From Vibrio cyclitrophicus (lineage in GTDB: Bacteria; Pseudomonadota; Gammaproteobacteria; Enterobacterales; Vibrionaceae): a stretch of DNA of 64,000 nt. The stretch covers positions 372,001 through 436,000 of the forward strand of contig NZ_AP025480.1 of the NCBI RefSeq assembly GCF_024347435.1, in the 5' to 3' direction. A model generated the notes under the pieces. That model was not told where the DNA came from, made no database searches, and saw only the letters and a program-made list of their open reading frames with translations. Shown here in pieces: positions 1-9,358 of the stretch. Every line of letters begins with the position of its first letter. Positions within the stretch are counted from its first letter, which is position 1. The position numbers and the translations under genes were made by a program.

Positions 1-76
1 GGTGGCGCGTATTCTCGATCATCTTGGTATCGAGCAAGGTTTAGTGCCACGTTGGGGGTACGATCAACGTAATTGA
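1..76 (+). CDS. ubiX: Flavin prenyltransferase UbiX, C-terminal end only
   Basis: Only the last 24 codons are in the window, ending at TGA 74-76. The peptide reads VARILDHLGIEQGLVPRWG near its end, which resembles the C-terminus of UbiX (E. coli has VNRVLDQFAI followed by a short tail with RW). UbiX makes the prenylated FMN cofactor used by the UbiD decarboxylase in ubiquinone synthesis. Its position just upstream of the thiamine transporter fits Vibrio gene order as I know it. The identification rests on a short stretch, so another short C-terminus is possible. Confidence 0.65.
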   Translation, partial: VARILDHLGIEQGLVPRWGYDQRN

Positions 77-124
77 TCCAAACTTGATAGCTTATTGTTA
101 AAATTCGAATTACAATTCTGAACA

Positions 125-232
125 CTCATCGGGGAGCAAACCATTCAAATAATGAATGCGAGCTGAGATCAAGCAAGTGCTTGGGACCCGTAAACCTGAA
201 CCAGATAATGCTGGCGTAGGAATTGAGTTAGG
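125..232 (+). promoter_or_regulatory. TPP riboswitch (THI element)
   Basis: The conserved THI-box blocks are present in order: a CGGGGAGC-like block near 129, GCTGAGA near 161-168, ACCCGTAAACCTGAACCAGA near 186-205, and the closing TGCTGGCGTAGGAA segment near 209-222. These are the parts of the thiamine pyrophosphate aptamer. It sits between ubiX and thiB, so thiamine import should be repressed when TPP is plentiful. I saw no clear intrinsic terminator before thiB, so control may act on the ribosome-binding site (inference). Confidence 0.95.
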
Positions 233-292
233 AACAACTTCTACCGTTCTCCTCCCTCAAACCTGTGCCGCTCAGACCATGGAGAGCGTCCA

Positions 293-1285
293 GTGAAATT
301 AACATTTACAACTCTTGCTGTTACTACAGCTATCTCTTTCTCTGCCGTTGCTGCAGACAATACTCTAACTGTATATACCTATGATTCTTTTGCTGCGGAT
401 TGGGGCCCTCGTCCTGCCGTTGAAAAAGCATTCGAAGAAAAGTGTGGTTGTGATGTGAATTTTGTCGCGCTAGAAGATGGCGTGTCTATTTTAAATCGCT
501 TGCGTCTTGAAGGTGGTAACAGCAAAGCTGATATCGTGTTAGGCCTAGATAACAATCTAATGGCTGAAGCGAAAGCGACGGGCTTATTGGCTGAGCACAG
601 TGTTGATACGTCAGCAGTAACGCTTCCTAATGGTTGGAGTGACAGCACTTTTGTTCCATATGACTTTGGCTACTTTGCTTTTATTTACAACAAAGAGAAG
701 TTGGTAAATCCACCTAAGAGCCTTAAAGAACTGGTTGAGCAGCGTGATGATCTTAAGGTTATCTACCAGGATCCACGTACATCAACACCAGGTCAAGGCA
801 TGATGCTATGGATGAAGTCTGTTTACGGTGATGAAGCGACAGACGCGTGGAAGAAGCTCGCTCAGAAAACGGTTACTGTGACTAAAGGTTGGTCTGAGGC
901 TTACTCTATGTTCCTAAAAGGCGAGTCGGACTTAGTCCTGTCTTACACGACTTCTCCGGCTTACCACATCATTGCAGAAGGTGATTCTAAGTACGCAGCA
1001 GCAAGCTTTGAAGAAGGTCATTATACTCAAGTCGAAGTGGCAGCTAAGGTCAAAGGCAGCAAGAACGAAAAGCTGGCTGATGAATTTATGGTATTTATCC
1101 TGAGTGACGAGTTCCAATCAGCGATGCCAACGGGTAACTGGATGTACCCAGTGACAGATATTGAGCTTCCAAAAGGGTTCGAGCAACTTACGGTTCCTCA
1201 AAAAGCGCTAGGTTTCACGCCTGAAGAAATAGCATCTAAGCGTAAGCCATGGATTCGTGAATGGCAGAGTGCACTTACTTTTTAA
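293..1285 (+). CDS. thiB: Thiamine ABC transporter, periplasmic binding protein ThiB
   Basis: This is the periplasmic protein that captures thiamine or its phosphate esters and hands them to the ThiP permease. At 330 aa it has the family's usual length. Residues 1-21 form a typical signal peptide ending in SAVA-A, followed by LTVYTYDSF, the start of the mature domain in this solute-binding family. Start is GTG at 293, with GGAGAG about 7 bases upstream. It follows the TPP riboswitch and leads thiBPQ; the 85-base gap to thiP shows no strong terminator. Confidence 0.95.
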   Translation: MKLTFTTLAVTTAISFSAVAADNTLTVYTYDSFAADWGPRPAVEKAFEEKCGCDVNFVALEDGVSILNRLRLEGGNSKADIVLGLDNNLMAEAKATGLLAEHSVDTSAVTLPNGWSDSTFVPYDFGYFAFIYNKEKLVNPPKSLKELVEQRDDLKVIYQDPRTSTPGQGMMLWMKSVYGDEATDAWKKLAQKTVTVTKGWSEAYSMFLKGESDLVLSYTTSPAYHIIAEGDSKYAAASFEEGHYTQVEVAAKVKGSKNEKLADEFMVFILSDEFQSAMPTGNWMYPVTDIELPKGFEQLTVPQKALGFTPEEIASKRKPWIREWQSALTF

Positions 1286-1370
1286 CTTACTATTAAAAAG
1301 ATGAGCGCCCTGTACTTAAAGGCTCATTCGTGATGTTTGGAATGAGCCATTTACGGTAAATAATTAATTT

Positions 1371-2966
1371 ATGATAAAGAAAACACCTAAGGTCGGGATC
1401 TGGGTTGCGATACTCATTACCGCCTTCGTGGTTTCAGCAGTTGGGGCATTGCTTAGCAATGCCCCTTCTCTTGATATCAGCCTAGTATGGTCTGATCCTT
1501 ACTATTGGCATGTAACGAAATTCAGTTTTTATCAGGCGACACTCTCAACTGTGCTGAGTGTTGGCTTTGCTATACCTATTGCGCATGCTCTGTGTCGCAG
1601 ACAGTTCTTTGGAAGAGCCTTGTTATTAAGGTTGTTCGCGTCAACCTTGGTTCTACCTGTGTTGGTCGGCGTATTTGGCTTGCTGGCGATTTACGGCAAC
1701 AGTGGTTGGTTAGCTAAGTTCTTAGCGAACTTAGACATAGAGTTACCATTCTCGATTTATGGCTTGAATGGTATTTTACTAGCGCATGTTTTTTTCAACC
1801 TGCCTTACGCCAGCCGTTTACTTCTGCAAGCTTTGGATACCGTGCCTGCCGAGCAGCACAAGCTGTGTGCTCATTTAGGCATGAGCCATTGGAATAAATT
1901 TAAATGGGTTGAATGGCCGAGGTTAAGACAGCAGCTGCCGCATGTGTGCGGTTTGGTCTTCATGTTGTGCTTCACCAGCTTTGCTACCGTGATGGCGTTG
2001 GGTGGTGGTCCGAAATCAACCACCATTGAGCTAGCCATCTACCAAGCAATTAAATTCGACTTTGACCTGCAGGCTGGCGCGTTACTCGCGATATGGCAAA
2101 TGCTGTTGTGTGGCGTATTAGCGGTGAGTATTCAGCGTTTGTCTAAGCCCATCTCTGTGACGGCTAGTCAGCTGTCGGAAGATAAATATTTGGTTAAGGA
2201 CAGCTGGTGGTCAAAAGCTTGGGATAGCTTTTGGATCATCATAGTCTCAATACTGGTATTACCGCCATTAGCCATGGTTGTTCTAAGTGGTATTAACTCC
2301 CAGGCACTCACTGTACTGAGCAGTGAGCCGTTTTGGGCTGCGCTAATGACCTCGGTTCGTGTTGCTTCCCTCGCAAGCATTATCGCCGTTGGTATTGGTA
2401 TCGCAATCCTTCTAACTAGTCGCACATGGCGTTTGCAAAACAAGAACTATAGAGCGGATAAGATTGAGCTGATTGGCACTATTATTTTGGTGACGCCGGG
2501 CTTAGTGATCAGTACGGGCCTCTTCTTATTACTGCGCTCATTTACCGATGTGTTCAGTTTGGCTTTCTTTATTGTGATTGCTGTAAACAGCTTGATGGCG
2601 CTGCCTTACGTGATTAAAACCTTGGCCCAACCTATGCTGCATCTTTCTCAGCAGTATCAGTATGTGTGTGCAAGCTTAGGAATGACAGGGTTCACTCGCT
2701 TTAGGCTCGTGGAGTGGCGCGCATTGCGCAAACCGATGGCGCAAGCATTCTCAATCAGCTTTATGCTGGCGATGGGCGACTTAAGTGCGATAGCCTTGTT
2801 TGGTAGCCAAGACTTTAGAACTTTGCCTTTGTATCTATTTCAATTGTTAGGCAGCTATCAAATGGAAGCGGCGGCAGTGGTGTCAGTGAGTTTATTGTTA
2901 CTGAGTGTGGGCAGCTTTAGTTTGATTGAATTTTTGTTTACTCGAAGCTCAAAGCTAAAGAGTTAA
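1371..2966 (+). CDS. thiP: Thiamine ABC transporter permease ThiP
   Basis: Inner-membrane permease of the thiamine importer. The 531 residues hold two homologous halves, each with several hydrophobic segments and an ABC-permease EAA-type loop: one near residues 155-185 (CAHLGMSHWNKFKWVEWPRL) and one near 430-455 (CASLGMTGFTRFRLVEWRAL). Fusion of both permease halves in one chain is normal for ThiP. The ATPase gene thiQ starts 7 bases after the stop, so the two are surely co-translated from the riboswitch-controlled transcript. Confidence 0.95.
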   Translation: MIKKTPKVGIWVAILITAFVVSAVGALLSNAPSLDISLVWSDPYYWHVTKFSFYQATLSTVLSVGFAIPIAHALCRRQFFGRALLLRLFASTLVLPVLVGVFGLLAIYGNSGWLAKFLANLDIELPFSIYGLNGILLAHVFFNLPYASRLLLQALDTVPAEQHKLCAHLGMSHWNKFKWVEWPRLRQQLPHVCGLVFMLCFTSFATVMALGGGPKSTTIELAIYQAIKFDFDLQAGALLAIWQMLLCGVLAVSIQRLSKPISVTASQLSEDKYLVKDSWWSKAWDSFWIIIVSILVLPPLAMVVLSGINSQALTVLSSEPFWAALMTSVRVASLASIIAVGIGIAILLTSRTWRLQNKNYRADKIELIGTIILVTPGLVISTGLFLLLRSFTDVFSLAFFIVIAVNSLMALPYVIKTLAQPMLHLSQQYQYVCASLGMTGFTRFRLVEWRALRKPMAQAFSISFMLAMGDLSAIALFGSQDFRTLPLYLFQLLGSYQMEAAAVVSVSLLLLSVGSFSLIEFLFTRSSKLKS

Positions 2967-2973
2967 GGAACCG

Positions 2974-3681
2974 ATGATGTTAGTGATGAAAAATGTGGAT
3001 TACCATTATCACCAAGAGTTGTTTAGTTTTGATTTCCAAGCAGAGCAGGGCGATATTGTTGCTCTTATGGGGCCAAGTGGTGCGGGGAAATCAACGCTAC
3101 TCGCATTGGTTGCTGGCTTTATTGAGCCAACATCGGGCGAGATCTCGGTGGCAGGCCAATCGCTGATTGGCAAAGAAGCACATCAGCGCCCATTGGCGAT
3201 GTTGTTCCAAGAACATAACCTATTTGCGCACCTCACGGTGCGTGAAAATATTGGCCTGGGTTTGCACCCAGGATTAAAGCTTACGGTAACCCAAAAGCTA
3301 GAAGTCGAACAAGCTGCTACACAAGTAGGGGTTGCTGAGTATTTAGATCGGCTGCCAGAGCATTTATCGGGTGGTCAGCGTCAGCGTGTTGCGCTAGCTC
3401 GCTGTTTTGTACAGCCGCATAATATTTGGCTGCTTGATGAGCCATTTTCTGCGCTTGATCCTTTGCTTCGTGAAGAGATGCTGAGCTTAGTGAAGCGATT
3501 AGCGGCAGAGCGAAACATTACTGTTTTGATGGTGACACACCATTTAGGTGATGCGCGCAGTATCGCGAACAAGTTTGTGTTTGTGGCATTGGGTAAGGTT
3601 TTAGTCGAAGACTCGATAGATGCGCTAACTGTCGATCACCCACAAGTCGAATTGAGTTCCTTTGTTCGAGCAGGTGAGTGA
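2974..3681 (+). CDS. thiQ: Thiamine ABC transporter ATPase ThiQ
   Basis: ATP-hydrolysing subunit of the thiamine importer, on the cytoplasmic face of ThiP. Walker A is GPSGAGKST (about residues 33-41), the signature is LSGGQRQR near 128, and Walker B is LLDEPFSALD. Length 235 aa is usual for ThiQ. The start ATGATG at 2974 has AAGGA just upstream. Last gene of thiBPQ; a bidirectional terminator follows. Confidence 0.95.
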   Translation: MMLVMKNVDYHYHQELFSFDFQAEQGDIVALMGPSGAGKSTLLALVAGFIEPTSGEISVAGQSLIGKEAHQRPLAMLFQEHNLFAHLTVRENIGLGLHPGLKLTVTQKLEVEQAATQVGVAEYLDRLPEHLSGGQRQRVALARCFVQPHNIWLLDEPFSALDPLLREEMLSLVKRLAAERNITVLMVTHHLGDARSIANKFVFVALGKVLVEDSIDALTVDHPQVELSSFVRAGE

Positions 3682-3737
3682 AGACTCATTCAGCCTTGAT
3701 ATTGAATACTTCTTGATATTGAGAGCGTCGAAAACAA

Positions 3738-3763
3738 AAAGACCTAGCATGTGCTAGGTCTTT
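3738..3763. terminator. Bidirectional terminator between thiQ and darP
   Basis: The inverted repeat AAAGACCTAGCA / TGCTAGGTCTTT has A and T runs on its two sides. It lies between the convergent ends of thiQ and darP and could end both transcripts. Confidence 0.85.
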
Positions 3764-3794
3764 GATTATCTTTACAAGTAAAGCAAGACGAAGA

Positions 3795-4319
3795 TTAGTC
3801 GCCTAGCTTTAGCTCTTTTAAGATTTGGAAAATTTCACGAGAAGCTTTGGCTGGCTTGTTCGCTGATTTTTCTTTGTTAGCTTGGCGAGCGAGCTGACGA
3901 AGACGTTGACGGTCTGCTTCAGGGTACATGTCCATAACGTCTGAAATGGCAGTATCGCCTTCAGCTACAACACGGTCACGCAGTTGCTCAAGCTTATGTA
4001 GCTCAGCGGTTGCTTGTGAGTGCTTGTTACGTACTTTATCCAAAGCCGCTTGAATTGGCTCAGGATCGACACTACGCATTACTTTACCAATGTACTGAAG
4101 TTGACGGCGCTTCGCTTCATTTTTAAAGCGTTGTGCATCTTTAATCGCTTGTGCCAAATCTTCAGACAGAGGAAACTTGTCTAATACAGAAGGCTTTAAA
4201 CCAACAAGCTCTTCTCCCAGCTTTTGCAGGGCATCCATGTCCGTTTTCATTTCTGTCTTACTTACCCAGATGATTTCTTCTTCTGGTTCCCATGGGGCTT
4301 TTTGGTTTTTGCGAGCCAT
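3795..4319 (-). CDS. darP: Ribosome biogenesis factor DarP (DUF615, YjgA)
   Basis: A small, highly charged protein of 174 aa, close to the length of E. coli YjgA/DarP, which helps the late assembly of the 50S ribosomal subunit. The sequence is rich in Lys, Arg and Glu with predicted helices throughout and no membrane segment. Features typical of the family are the [20 protein letters not shown] N-terminus and the central [13 protein letters not shown] segment. It diverges from pmbA with 118 bases between starts, the usual gammaproteobacterial arrangement. Confidence 0.92.
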   Translation of the reverse strand: MARKNQKAPWEPEEEIIWVSKTEMKTDMDALQKLGEELVGLKPSVLDKFPLSEDLAQAIKDAQRFKNEAKRRQLQYIGKVMRSVDPEPIQAALDKVRNKHSQATAELHKLEQLRDRVVAEGDTAISDVMDMYPEADRQRLRQLARQANKEKSANKPAKASREIFQILKELKLGD

Positions 4320-4437
4320 CTTTTCTGCCTATGTCACTATCTCAAACGAATATATTGCCTATTTTAGCAAGAATCTTGGGGAGAAAGCGAAATTCTTGTT
4401 ATCCTACCTAATATTGACCTACAAAATTAGAATAGAT

Positions 4438-5781
4438 ATGGATGTAAAACAGCAAGTCGCCCAGCAAAGAGTTGAGCTAGAAGCCGCAGTAGCTAAAGCG
4501 TTGGATATGGCATCAGTGAGTGCAGACGCAGCTGAGGTCGCTATTACTAAGTCAACGGGTTTAAGTGTTTCAACACGTATGTGTGAAGTGGAAAACGTTG
4601 AATTTAATAGTGATGGTGCACTAGGTATTACTGTTTACCGTGGCCAGAAGAAAGGCAGCGCATCCACATCTGATCTAAGTGAGAAGGCTATTGCTCAAAC
4701 TGTCGCAGCGGCACTAGACATCGCTCAATACACTTCGGAAGACCCATTTGCTGGCCCTGCCGCAAAAGAATACATGGTGAAAGAAATTCCAGATTTGGAT
4801 CTTTTTCACCCTGATGAACCAAACCCAGACTATGCCGCGGAGATTGCGATAGCTGCTGAGAAGCAAGCATTAGCTTATAGCGACAAGATCAAGCAAAGTG
4901 ATGGTGCAAGCTACGACAGTCACTATGGCGTTAAAGTTTATGGTAACAGTCATGGCTTACTTGCGAGCTACGCTTCCAGTCGCCACAGTACGAGCTGCTG
5001 TGTGATTGGGCAAGGCACTAACGGTGAAATGGAACGAGACTACAGCTACACAGTTGCACGTCACCGTGACGAGCTCTGGACGCCTGAGCGTGTAGGTCAA
5101 GAAGCTGCAGAAAAAACGATCAGTCGTTTGGATGCTAAAAAACTACCAACAGGCCAATACCCGATTATGTTCGCTAACGATGTCGCAACTGGCTTAATTG
5201 GTCATCTTGTGATGGCAATCAGTGGTGGCAACCTTTACCGTAAATCATCTTTCTTGTTGGATCACCTCGGTCAGAAAATTCTACCAGATTGGTTCAATAT
5301 CTCAGAGCGCCCACATCTTTTACGTGGTTTGGCTTCGAGTCCATTTGATAGTGAAGGTGTTTACACTCAAGACCGTGAAATCATCACCGATGGTGTTTTA
5401 GCCACTTACCTACTGACGAGTTACGCTGCGCGTAAAATGGATATGACGCCAACAGGCCATGCCGGTGGCATCCATAACTGGTTCGTTAAATCGACAGGTC
5501 AAAGCTTTGAGCAAATGCTAAAAGAATTAGGCACAGGTTTCCTTGTGACTGAAGTGATGGGTCAAGGTGTGAATACCGTTACTGGCGATTACTCTCGTGG
5601 CGCTGCGGGTTTCTGGGTTGAGAATGGAGAAATCCAGTACCCAGTATCTGAAGTGACGATCGCGGGCAATCTAAAAGACATGTTCACTCAGATTGTTGCG
5701 GTTGGTAACGACGTAGAAACACGTTCGCAAATTCAAACCGGTTCTATCTTGCTTGAGTCGATGAAAGTCGCAGGCGAGTGA
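4438..5781 (+). CDS. pmbA: Metalloprotease PmbA/TldE subunit
   Basis: Partner of TldD in a heterodimeric cytosolic protease that processes microcins and helps degrade CcdA. The frame is open further upstream into darP antisense sequence, but homology begins at ATG 4438 ([15 protein letters not shown]), giving 447 aa, the family's usual length. TldE lacks the zinc ligands of TldD, and none are obvious here. It diverges from darP and is followed by a strong terminator. Confidence 0.93.
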   Translation: MDVKQQVAQQRVELEAAVAKALDMASVSADAAEVAITKSTGLSVSTRMCEVENVEFNSDGALGITVYRGQKKGSASTSDLSEKAIAQTVAAALDIAQYTSEDPFAGPAAKEYMVKEIPDLDLFHPDEPNPDYAAEIAIAAEKQALAYSDKIKQSDGASYDSHYGVKVYGNSHGLLASYASSRHSTSCCVIGQGTNGEMERDYSYTVARHRDELWTPERVGQEAAEKTISRLDAKKLPTGQYPIMFANDVATGLIGHLVMAISGGNLYRKSSFLLDHLGQKILPDWFNISERPHLLRGLASSPFDSEGVYTQDREIITDGVLATYLLTSYAARKMDMTPTGHAGGIHNWFVKSTGQSFEQMLKELGTGFLVTEVMGQGVNTVTGDYSRGAAGFWVENGEIQYPVSEVTIAGNLKDMFTQIVAVGNDVETRSQIQTGSILLESMKVAGE

Positions 5782-5843
5782 TTTGCTTAATTTGCTTAGG
5801 TTTAAACATAAGATTTAAACCTGAAGCTTAAATCTTATGTATT

Positions 5844-5871
5844 AAAAAAGGGAGCCAATGGCTCCCTTTTT
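5844..5871. terminator. Bidirectional terminator between pmbA and mgtE
   Basis: AAAAAAGGGAGCC AAT GGCTCCCTTTTT forms a GC-rich stem flanked by A and T runs between the convergent genes pmbA and mgtE. Confidence 0.9.
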
Positions 5872-5895
5872 GTATTTACCGAGTCGGTAATCAAG

Positions 5896-7251
5896 CTAGA
5901 TAAGTATGGTGGCTAAGCCTAAGAACACCGATAGGCCAATTACATCGGTTACCGTTGTGAGTGCCATACCACCAGCAAGGGCAGGGTCGATATTCATCTT
6001 CTTCAGCATCACTGGAATGGTTACGCCTGCAATACCCGCGACAATCAAGTTTGTCATCATCGCTGCAGAGATAATGCCTCCCAAGATCCAATTGCCTTTC
6101 CAAGCAACTACTATACCGCCAATGATAACGGCCCATAGAATGCCGTTAAGGAAGCCTATAGAGGCTTCTTTGAGTAGTAATTCACGTTTGTTACTGTCAC
6201 CAATGTGACCAAGTGCTAAACCTCGAATGACCAGAGCAACGGTTTGGTTACCAGCAACACCACCCATGGACGGTACGATGGTCATCAAAACAGCGATGGC
6301 TGCCATCTCATTCAGTGTCGCCTCAAACATATTAGACACAGACGCTGCTGCGAGTGCCGCCAAAACATTTGCGCCTAACCACACACTACGACGACGAGCG
6401 GATTTGACGACCGGAGCGAAGGTGTCTTCGTCATCGTCCATACCCGCCATACTCATCATAGAGTGTTCAGCATCTTCACGAATGACATCAACCACGTCAT
6501 CGATCGTAATACGGCCAACAAGGTGTTGATTTACATCGACAACAGGAGCTGAAACCCAGTTACGACGTTCGAAGAGGCTGGCGATATCAGAAGCACTGGT
6601 TTCCACAGCGATAGCTTCGTCGGCATCTTCCATTACTTCCGAAACCGCCACATCGGGTTGTGTTGTGATCAATGTACTGAGTGAAAGGTTACCAATGAGA
6701 CGTTCATCGTCGTCGATAACATAGAGAGCATCAGTTGCGTCAGGTAATTCACCACGCATACGTAAGTAACGCAAGACAACTTCAACATCGACATCACCAC
6801 GGATTGTGATTACGTCAGTGTTCATTAACGCACCCGCTGAATCTTCGGGGTACGATAGTGCGGTTTCAACTAAAGCACGATCAACGGAGTCCATTTGAGA
6901 AAGTACTTCGCGAGAAACATCGTCGGGTAGGCTTCGAAGTACGTACGCGACGTCATCGGTTTCCATGCCTTCGGTTGCTTCTGCCAAGGTTTCTGGTGCC
7001 ATTTTCGACACAAGAGCATCTTTGACGTCTTCGTTTAGCTCATCAAGAATTTCACCGTAGTCTTCAGGATCGGTGAGTTGCCAGAGTACATCACGACTTT
7101 TGCGAGGGGAGGCTTCTAAAAGGTGTGCAATATCTTCAGGTTCCATGTCCTGAAGCTGTCGGCGTACATGAACAAATCGGCCGTTTTCTAGGGCTTCGCT
7201 GACTTCTTGGAGGGTTTGGTGAGCTTGGTCGAATTCTAATTGCTCTGCCAT
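5896..7251 (-). CDS. mgtE: Magnesium transporter MgtE
   Basis: Inner-membrane Mg2+ channel/transporter of 451 aa. The cytosolic N-domain (about residues 1-130, acidic, MgtE_N superhelix with repeated LxxMEPEDIAHLL-type segments) is followed by two CBS domains (about 135-260) and a five-helix membrane region (about 285-450) with the conserved PSMGGVAGNQTVALVIRGLA stretch of the pore. Acidic residues in the N and CBS domains bind Mg2+ and gate the channel in characterised homologues. It is a single gene, separated from ptsO by about 150 bases. Confidence 0.95.
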   Translation of the reverse strand: MAEQLEFDQAHQTLQEVSEALENGRFVHVRRQLQDMEPEDIAHLLEASPRKSRDVLWQLTDPEDYGEILDELNEDVKDALVSKMAPETLAEATEGMETDDVAYVLRSLPDDVSREVLSQMDSVDRALVETALSYPEDSAGALMNTDVITIRGDVDVEVVLRYLRMRGELPDATDALYVIDDDERLIGNLSLSTLITTQPDVAVSEVMEDADEAIAVETSASDIASLFERRNWVSAPVVDVNQHLVGRITIDDVVDVIREDAEHSMMSMAGMDDDEDTFAPVVKSARRRSVWLGANVLAALAAASVSNMFEATLNEMAAIAVLMTIVPSMGGVAGNQTVALVIRGLALGHIGDSNKRELLLKEASIGFLNGILWAVIIGGIVVAWKGNWILGGIISAAMMTNLIVAGIAGVTIPVMLKKMNIDPALAGGMALTTVTDVIGLSVFLGLATILI

Positions 7252-7398
7252 ATTTTCCTCCTATCTCATTATTTTAACAATGCTTGGAATAGTAACTTAA
7301 TTCTGGGGCTTATTTAAATCATTAACTTAGGTAGAACTAAGATTTAATATTGGTTGGTTCGTTGTTTGAGTTTTTGGCGGCGTGAGTGACGTATTTCG

Positions 7399-7674
7399 TT
7401 ACTCACCCTCATCAAACTTTGCTTCAATTAGCTGACAGACAGCATCAAGAGCTTGCTGAGAATCAGAGCCTGCCGCTTGAATGGTAATGTGTTGCCCTTG
7501 CGCTGATTCCAGCATAAGTAGCCCCATCACGCTATCTGCAGTCGCGATCTTATCTTCTTCGCTATGGATAGTAATGGTCGCATCAAAGCTTTGCGCTAGC
7601 TCAACCAACTTGACGGCTGCTCTAGCGTGAAGACCCAAGCGATTTTGGATCAGTACAGTTCGAGTTAATTCCAT
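7399..7674 (-). CDS. ptsO: Nitrogen-PTS phosphocarrier protein NPr
   Basis: HPr-like phosphocarrier of the nitrogen phosphotransferase system, 91 aa. The phosphorylated histidine lies in RLGLHARAA (about residue 16), and the second conserved site is [11 protein letters not shown] around residues 47-57. It passes phosphate from PtsP to PtsN (EIIA-Ntr), a relay used for regulation rather than sugar uptake. The gene begins 2 bases after the stop of rapZ, as the distal gene of rpoN-hpf-ptsN-rapZ-ptsO. Confidence 0.94.
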   Translation of the reverse strand: MELTRTVLIQNRLGLHARAAVKLVELAQSFDATITIHSEEDKIATADSVMGLLMLESAQGQHITIQAAGSDSQQALDAVCQLIEAKFDEGE

Positions 7675-7676
7675 GG

Positions 7677-8546
7677 TTAGCCCTGTTGGTGCTTCTCTAG
7701 GGAGGCGTGTCTGATCTGAACTTGATGGCCAAGTTGATCGAAATACTCACCAATTTTCTGAGTCAGATAAACCGAGCGGTGTTTGCCGCCAGTACAGCCA
7801 ATCGCGACCGTTAGGTAACTGCGATTATTCTTTTCTAGCATTGGTAACCACTGCTCGATAAAGCCTTGGATTTGTTGCTTGAGCTCTAGAACTTCCGGGT
7901 GCTTTTCTAGAAAAGAGTGAATAGGGGCATCAAGACCTGTTAATGGTCGTAGAGCGGGTTCCCAATGAGGGTTCGGCAAGAAGCGTACGTCAAACACATA
8001 GTCAGCATCGCTTGGTAGACCATATTTAAAGCCGAAAGACTGAAAAACAATGATCAGCTCTTGCTTCTCTTTACCTTCAACTTTAAAGCGAACCTTTTCA
8101 CTCAATTCGTAGAGGTTGCAGTCGCTGCTATCAATTACAATACAGGCTTGTTCAGCAAGCGGTGTTAGGAGTGTCTTCTCTAAATCGATAGCTTGTTCAA
8201 GAGAGAGCTTTTCTTGGCCAATCGACAAAGGGTGGATTCGGCGAGTTTCACTGTAGCGTTTGAGTAGCGTTTGCTTGCTCGCATCTAAGAACAACACGTT
8301 CACATCGATGTCGGTTGCAGACTCAAGCTGCTCAAGCTTATCTGTGACTAATTGAGGCTCTTTCGGTAAGTTACGAATATCAATGCTAACGGCGACGTTT
8401 TGATTGATTTCACGAACTGACTCGACGAAGTCGTTGAGCAGATTTACGGGAAGGTTATCGACACAGTAATACCCCAAGTCTTCAAGGACTCGTAGCGCGA
8501 CACTTTTACCTGCTCCTGATTGGCCACTAACAACGATTAACCGCAT
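7677..8546 (-). CDS. rapZ: RNase adapter protein RapZ
   Basis: An RNA-binding adapter that, in E. coli, delivers the sRNA GlmZ to RNase E and so tunes glucosamine-6-phosphate synthesis. The 289 residues include an N-terminal P-loop [12 protein letters not shown] (residues 8-19) and the conserved C-terminal [12 protein letters not shown] motif near 252-263. One base separates it from ptsN. The linkage of RapZ, PtsN and NPr connects envelope precursor supply with nitrogen-PTS signalling. Confidence 0.95.
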   Translation of the reverse strand: MRLIVVSGQSGAGKSVALRVLEDLGYYCVDNLPVNLLNDFVESVREINQNVAVSIDIRNLPKEPQLVTDKLEQLESATDIDVNVLFLDASKQTLLKRYSETRRIHPLSIGQEKLSLEQAIDLEKTLLTPLAEQACIVIDSSDCNLYELSEKVRFKVEGKEKQELIIVFQSFGFKYGLPSDADYVFDVRFLPNPHWEPALRPLTGLDAPIHSFLEKHPEVLELKQQIQGFIEQWLPMLEKNNRSYLTVAIGCTGGKHRSVYLTQKIGEYFDQLGHQVQIRHASLEKHQQG

Positions 8547-8547
8547 G

Positions 8548-9009
8548 TTATTGCTCGCAAGTTGGCACTTGAATCATGATGTCGTAAAGCTCTTGATCGC
8601 TTTGAGCATTACGCAACTGTTTAAGAGTCTGCTTGTCGTTAAGTCGTTCTGCCATGCAAGAAAGGGTTTTTAGATGCTCCTTACATTGTTCACTTGGAAC
8701 AAGCAGAGCAAATAGTAGATCGACAGGACGGTTATCAATCGCATCAAATTCGATGGGATCTTGGCATTGCAGTAATACAGCAATTGCTTTGTCACTGACG
8801 TTCATACGAGCATGGGGAATAGCAATGCCATTACCAATACCTGTACTGCCCATTTTCTCGCGGCTCAACATGCACTCAAACAGTTCTGTTGAATCTTGAC
8901 CGCAGCTTTCTGCTGCGATCTGACTGATGAGCTCAAGGGCTCTTTTCTTGCTTGTGCATTGGACTGCACTTTTGGTGCAGTCCAATGAAAGTACTTCGCT
9001 TAATTGCAT
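8548..9009 (-). CDS. ptsN: PTS IIA-like nitrogen regulatory protein PtsN
   Basis: EIIA-Ntr protein of 153 aa, terminal phosphate acceptor of the nitrogen PTS. The active-site histidine is in GIAIPHARM near residue 66. In enterobacteria it regulates potassium transport and other targets. Start ATG at 9007-9009 follows the hpf stop by one base, which suggests translational coupling. Confidence 0.94.
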   Translation of the reverse strand: MQLSEVLSLDCTKSAVQCTSKKRALELISQIAAESCGQDSTELFECMLSREKMGSTGIGNGIAIPHARMNVSDKAIAVLLQCQDPIEFDAIDNRPVDLLFALLVPSEQCKEHLKTLSCMAERLNDKQTLKQLRNAQSDQELYDIMIQVPTCEQ

Positions 9010-9010
9010 G

Positions 9011-9298
9011 TTAGTGACTACTTAGCTTTTCTTTGTGCTTGTTGAGTTGACGGACGAGTTTATCAACCAATGAATCAATCGCAGCATACATACTTTCATC
9101 TGTTGCTGTTGCATGAATCTCTCCTTGGTTTACATGAAGGGTCGCTTCTGCAATTTGATTGATTTTCTCAACTTTTAAAACAACCTGAATGCTATTGATG
9201 TGATCAAAAAAGCGTTCAAGTTTTTCGAATTTGGTGTGAACATAGTCTTGCATTGAATCGGTAAGATCAACGTGATGGCCTTGAATATTGATTTGCAT
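9011..9298 (-). CDS. hpf: Ribosome hibernation promoting factor
   Basis: Short HPF of 95 aa that binds the 30S decoding region in stationary phase and helps form inactive 100S ribosomes. The sequence MQINIQGHHVDLTDSMQDYV and the basic C-terminal helix are typical of the YhbH/HPF family; the long-form dimerisation domain is absent, as expected for gammaproteobacteria. It lies between rpoN (60-base gap) and ptsN. Confidence 0.94.
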   Translation of the reverse strand: MQINIQGHHVDLTDSMQDYVHTKFEKLERFFDHINSIQVVLKVEKINQIAEATLHVNQGEIHATATDESMYAAIDSLVDKLVRQLNKHKEKLSSH

Positions 9299-9358
9299 AG
9301 ACTTTCCTTTTCAGTTGGTTGCCTGACTATAACTAAATCTATAGCTAACTAAATTAGC

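Noticed and set aside
4177..4437. N-terminal extension of PmbA
   Set aside because: The extension lies antisense to darP and upstream DNA; homology and usual length begin at ATG 4438.
5891..6529. Several frames of 80-100 codons on either strand
   Set aside because: They are shadows of the mgtE gene; their sequences have no family resemblance.
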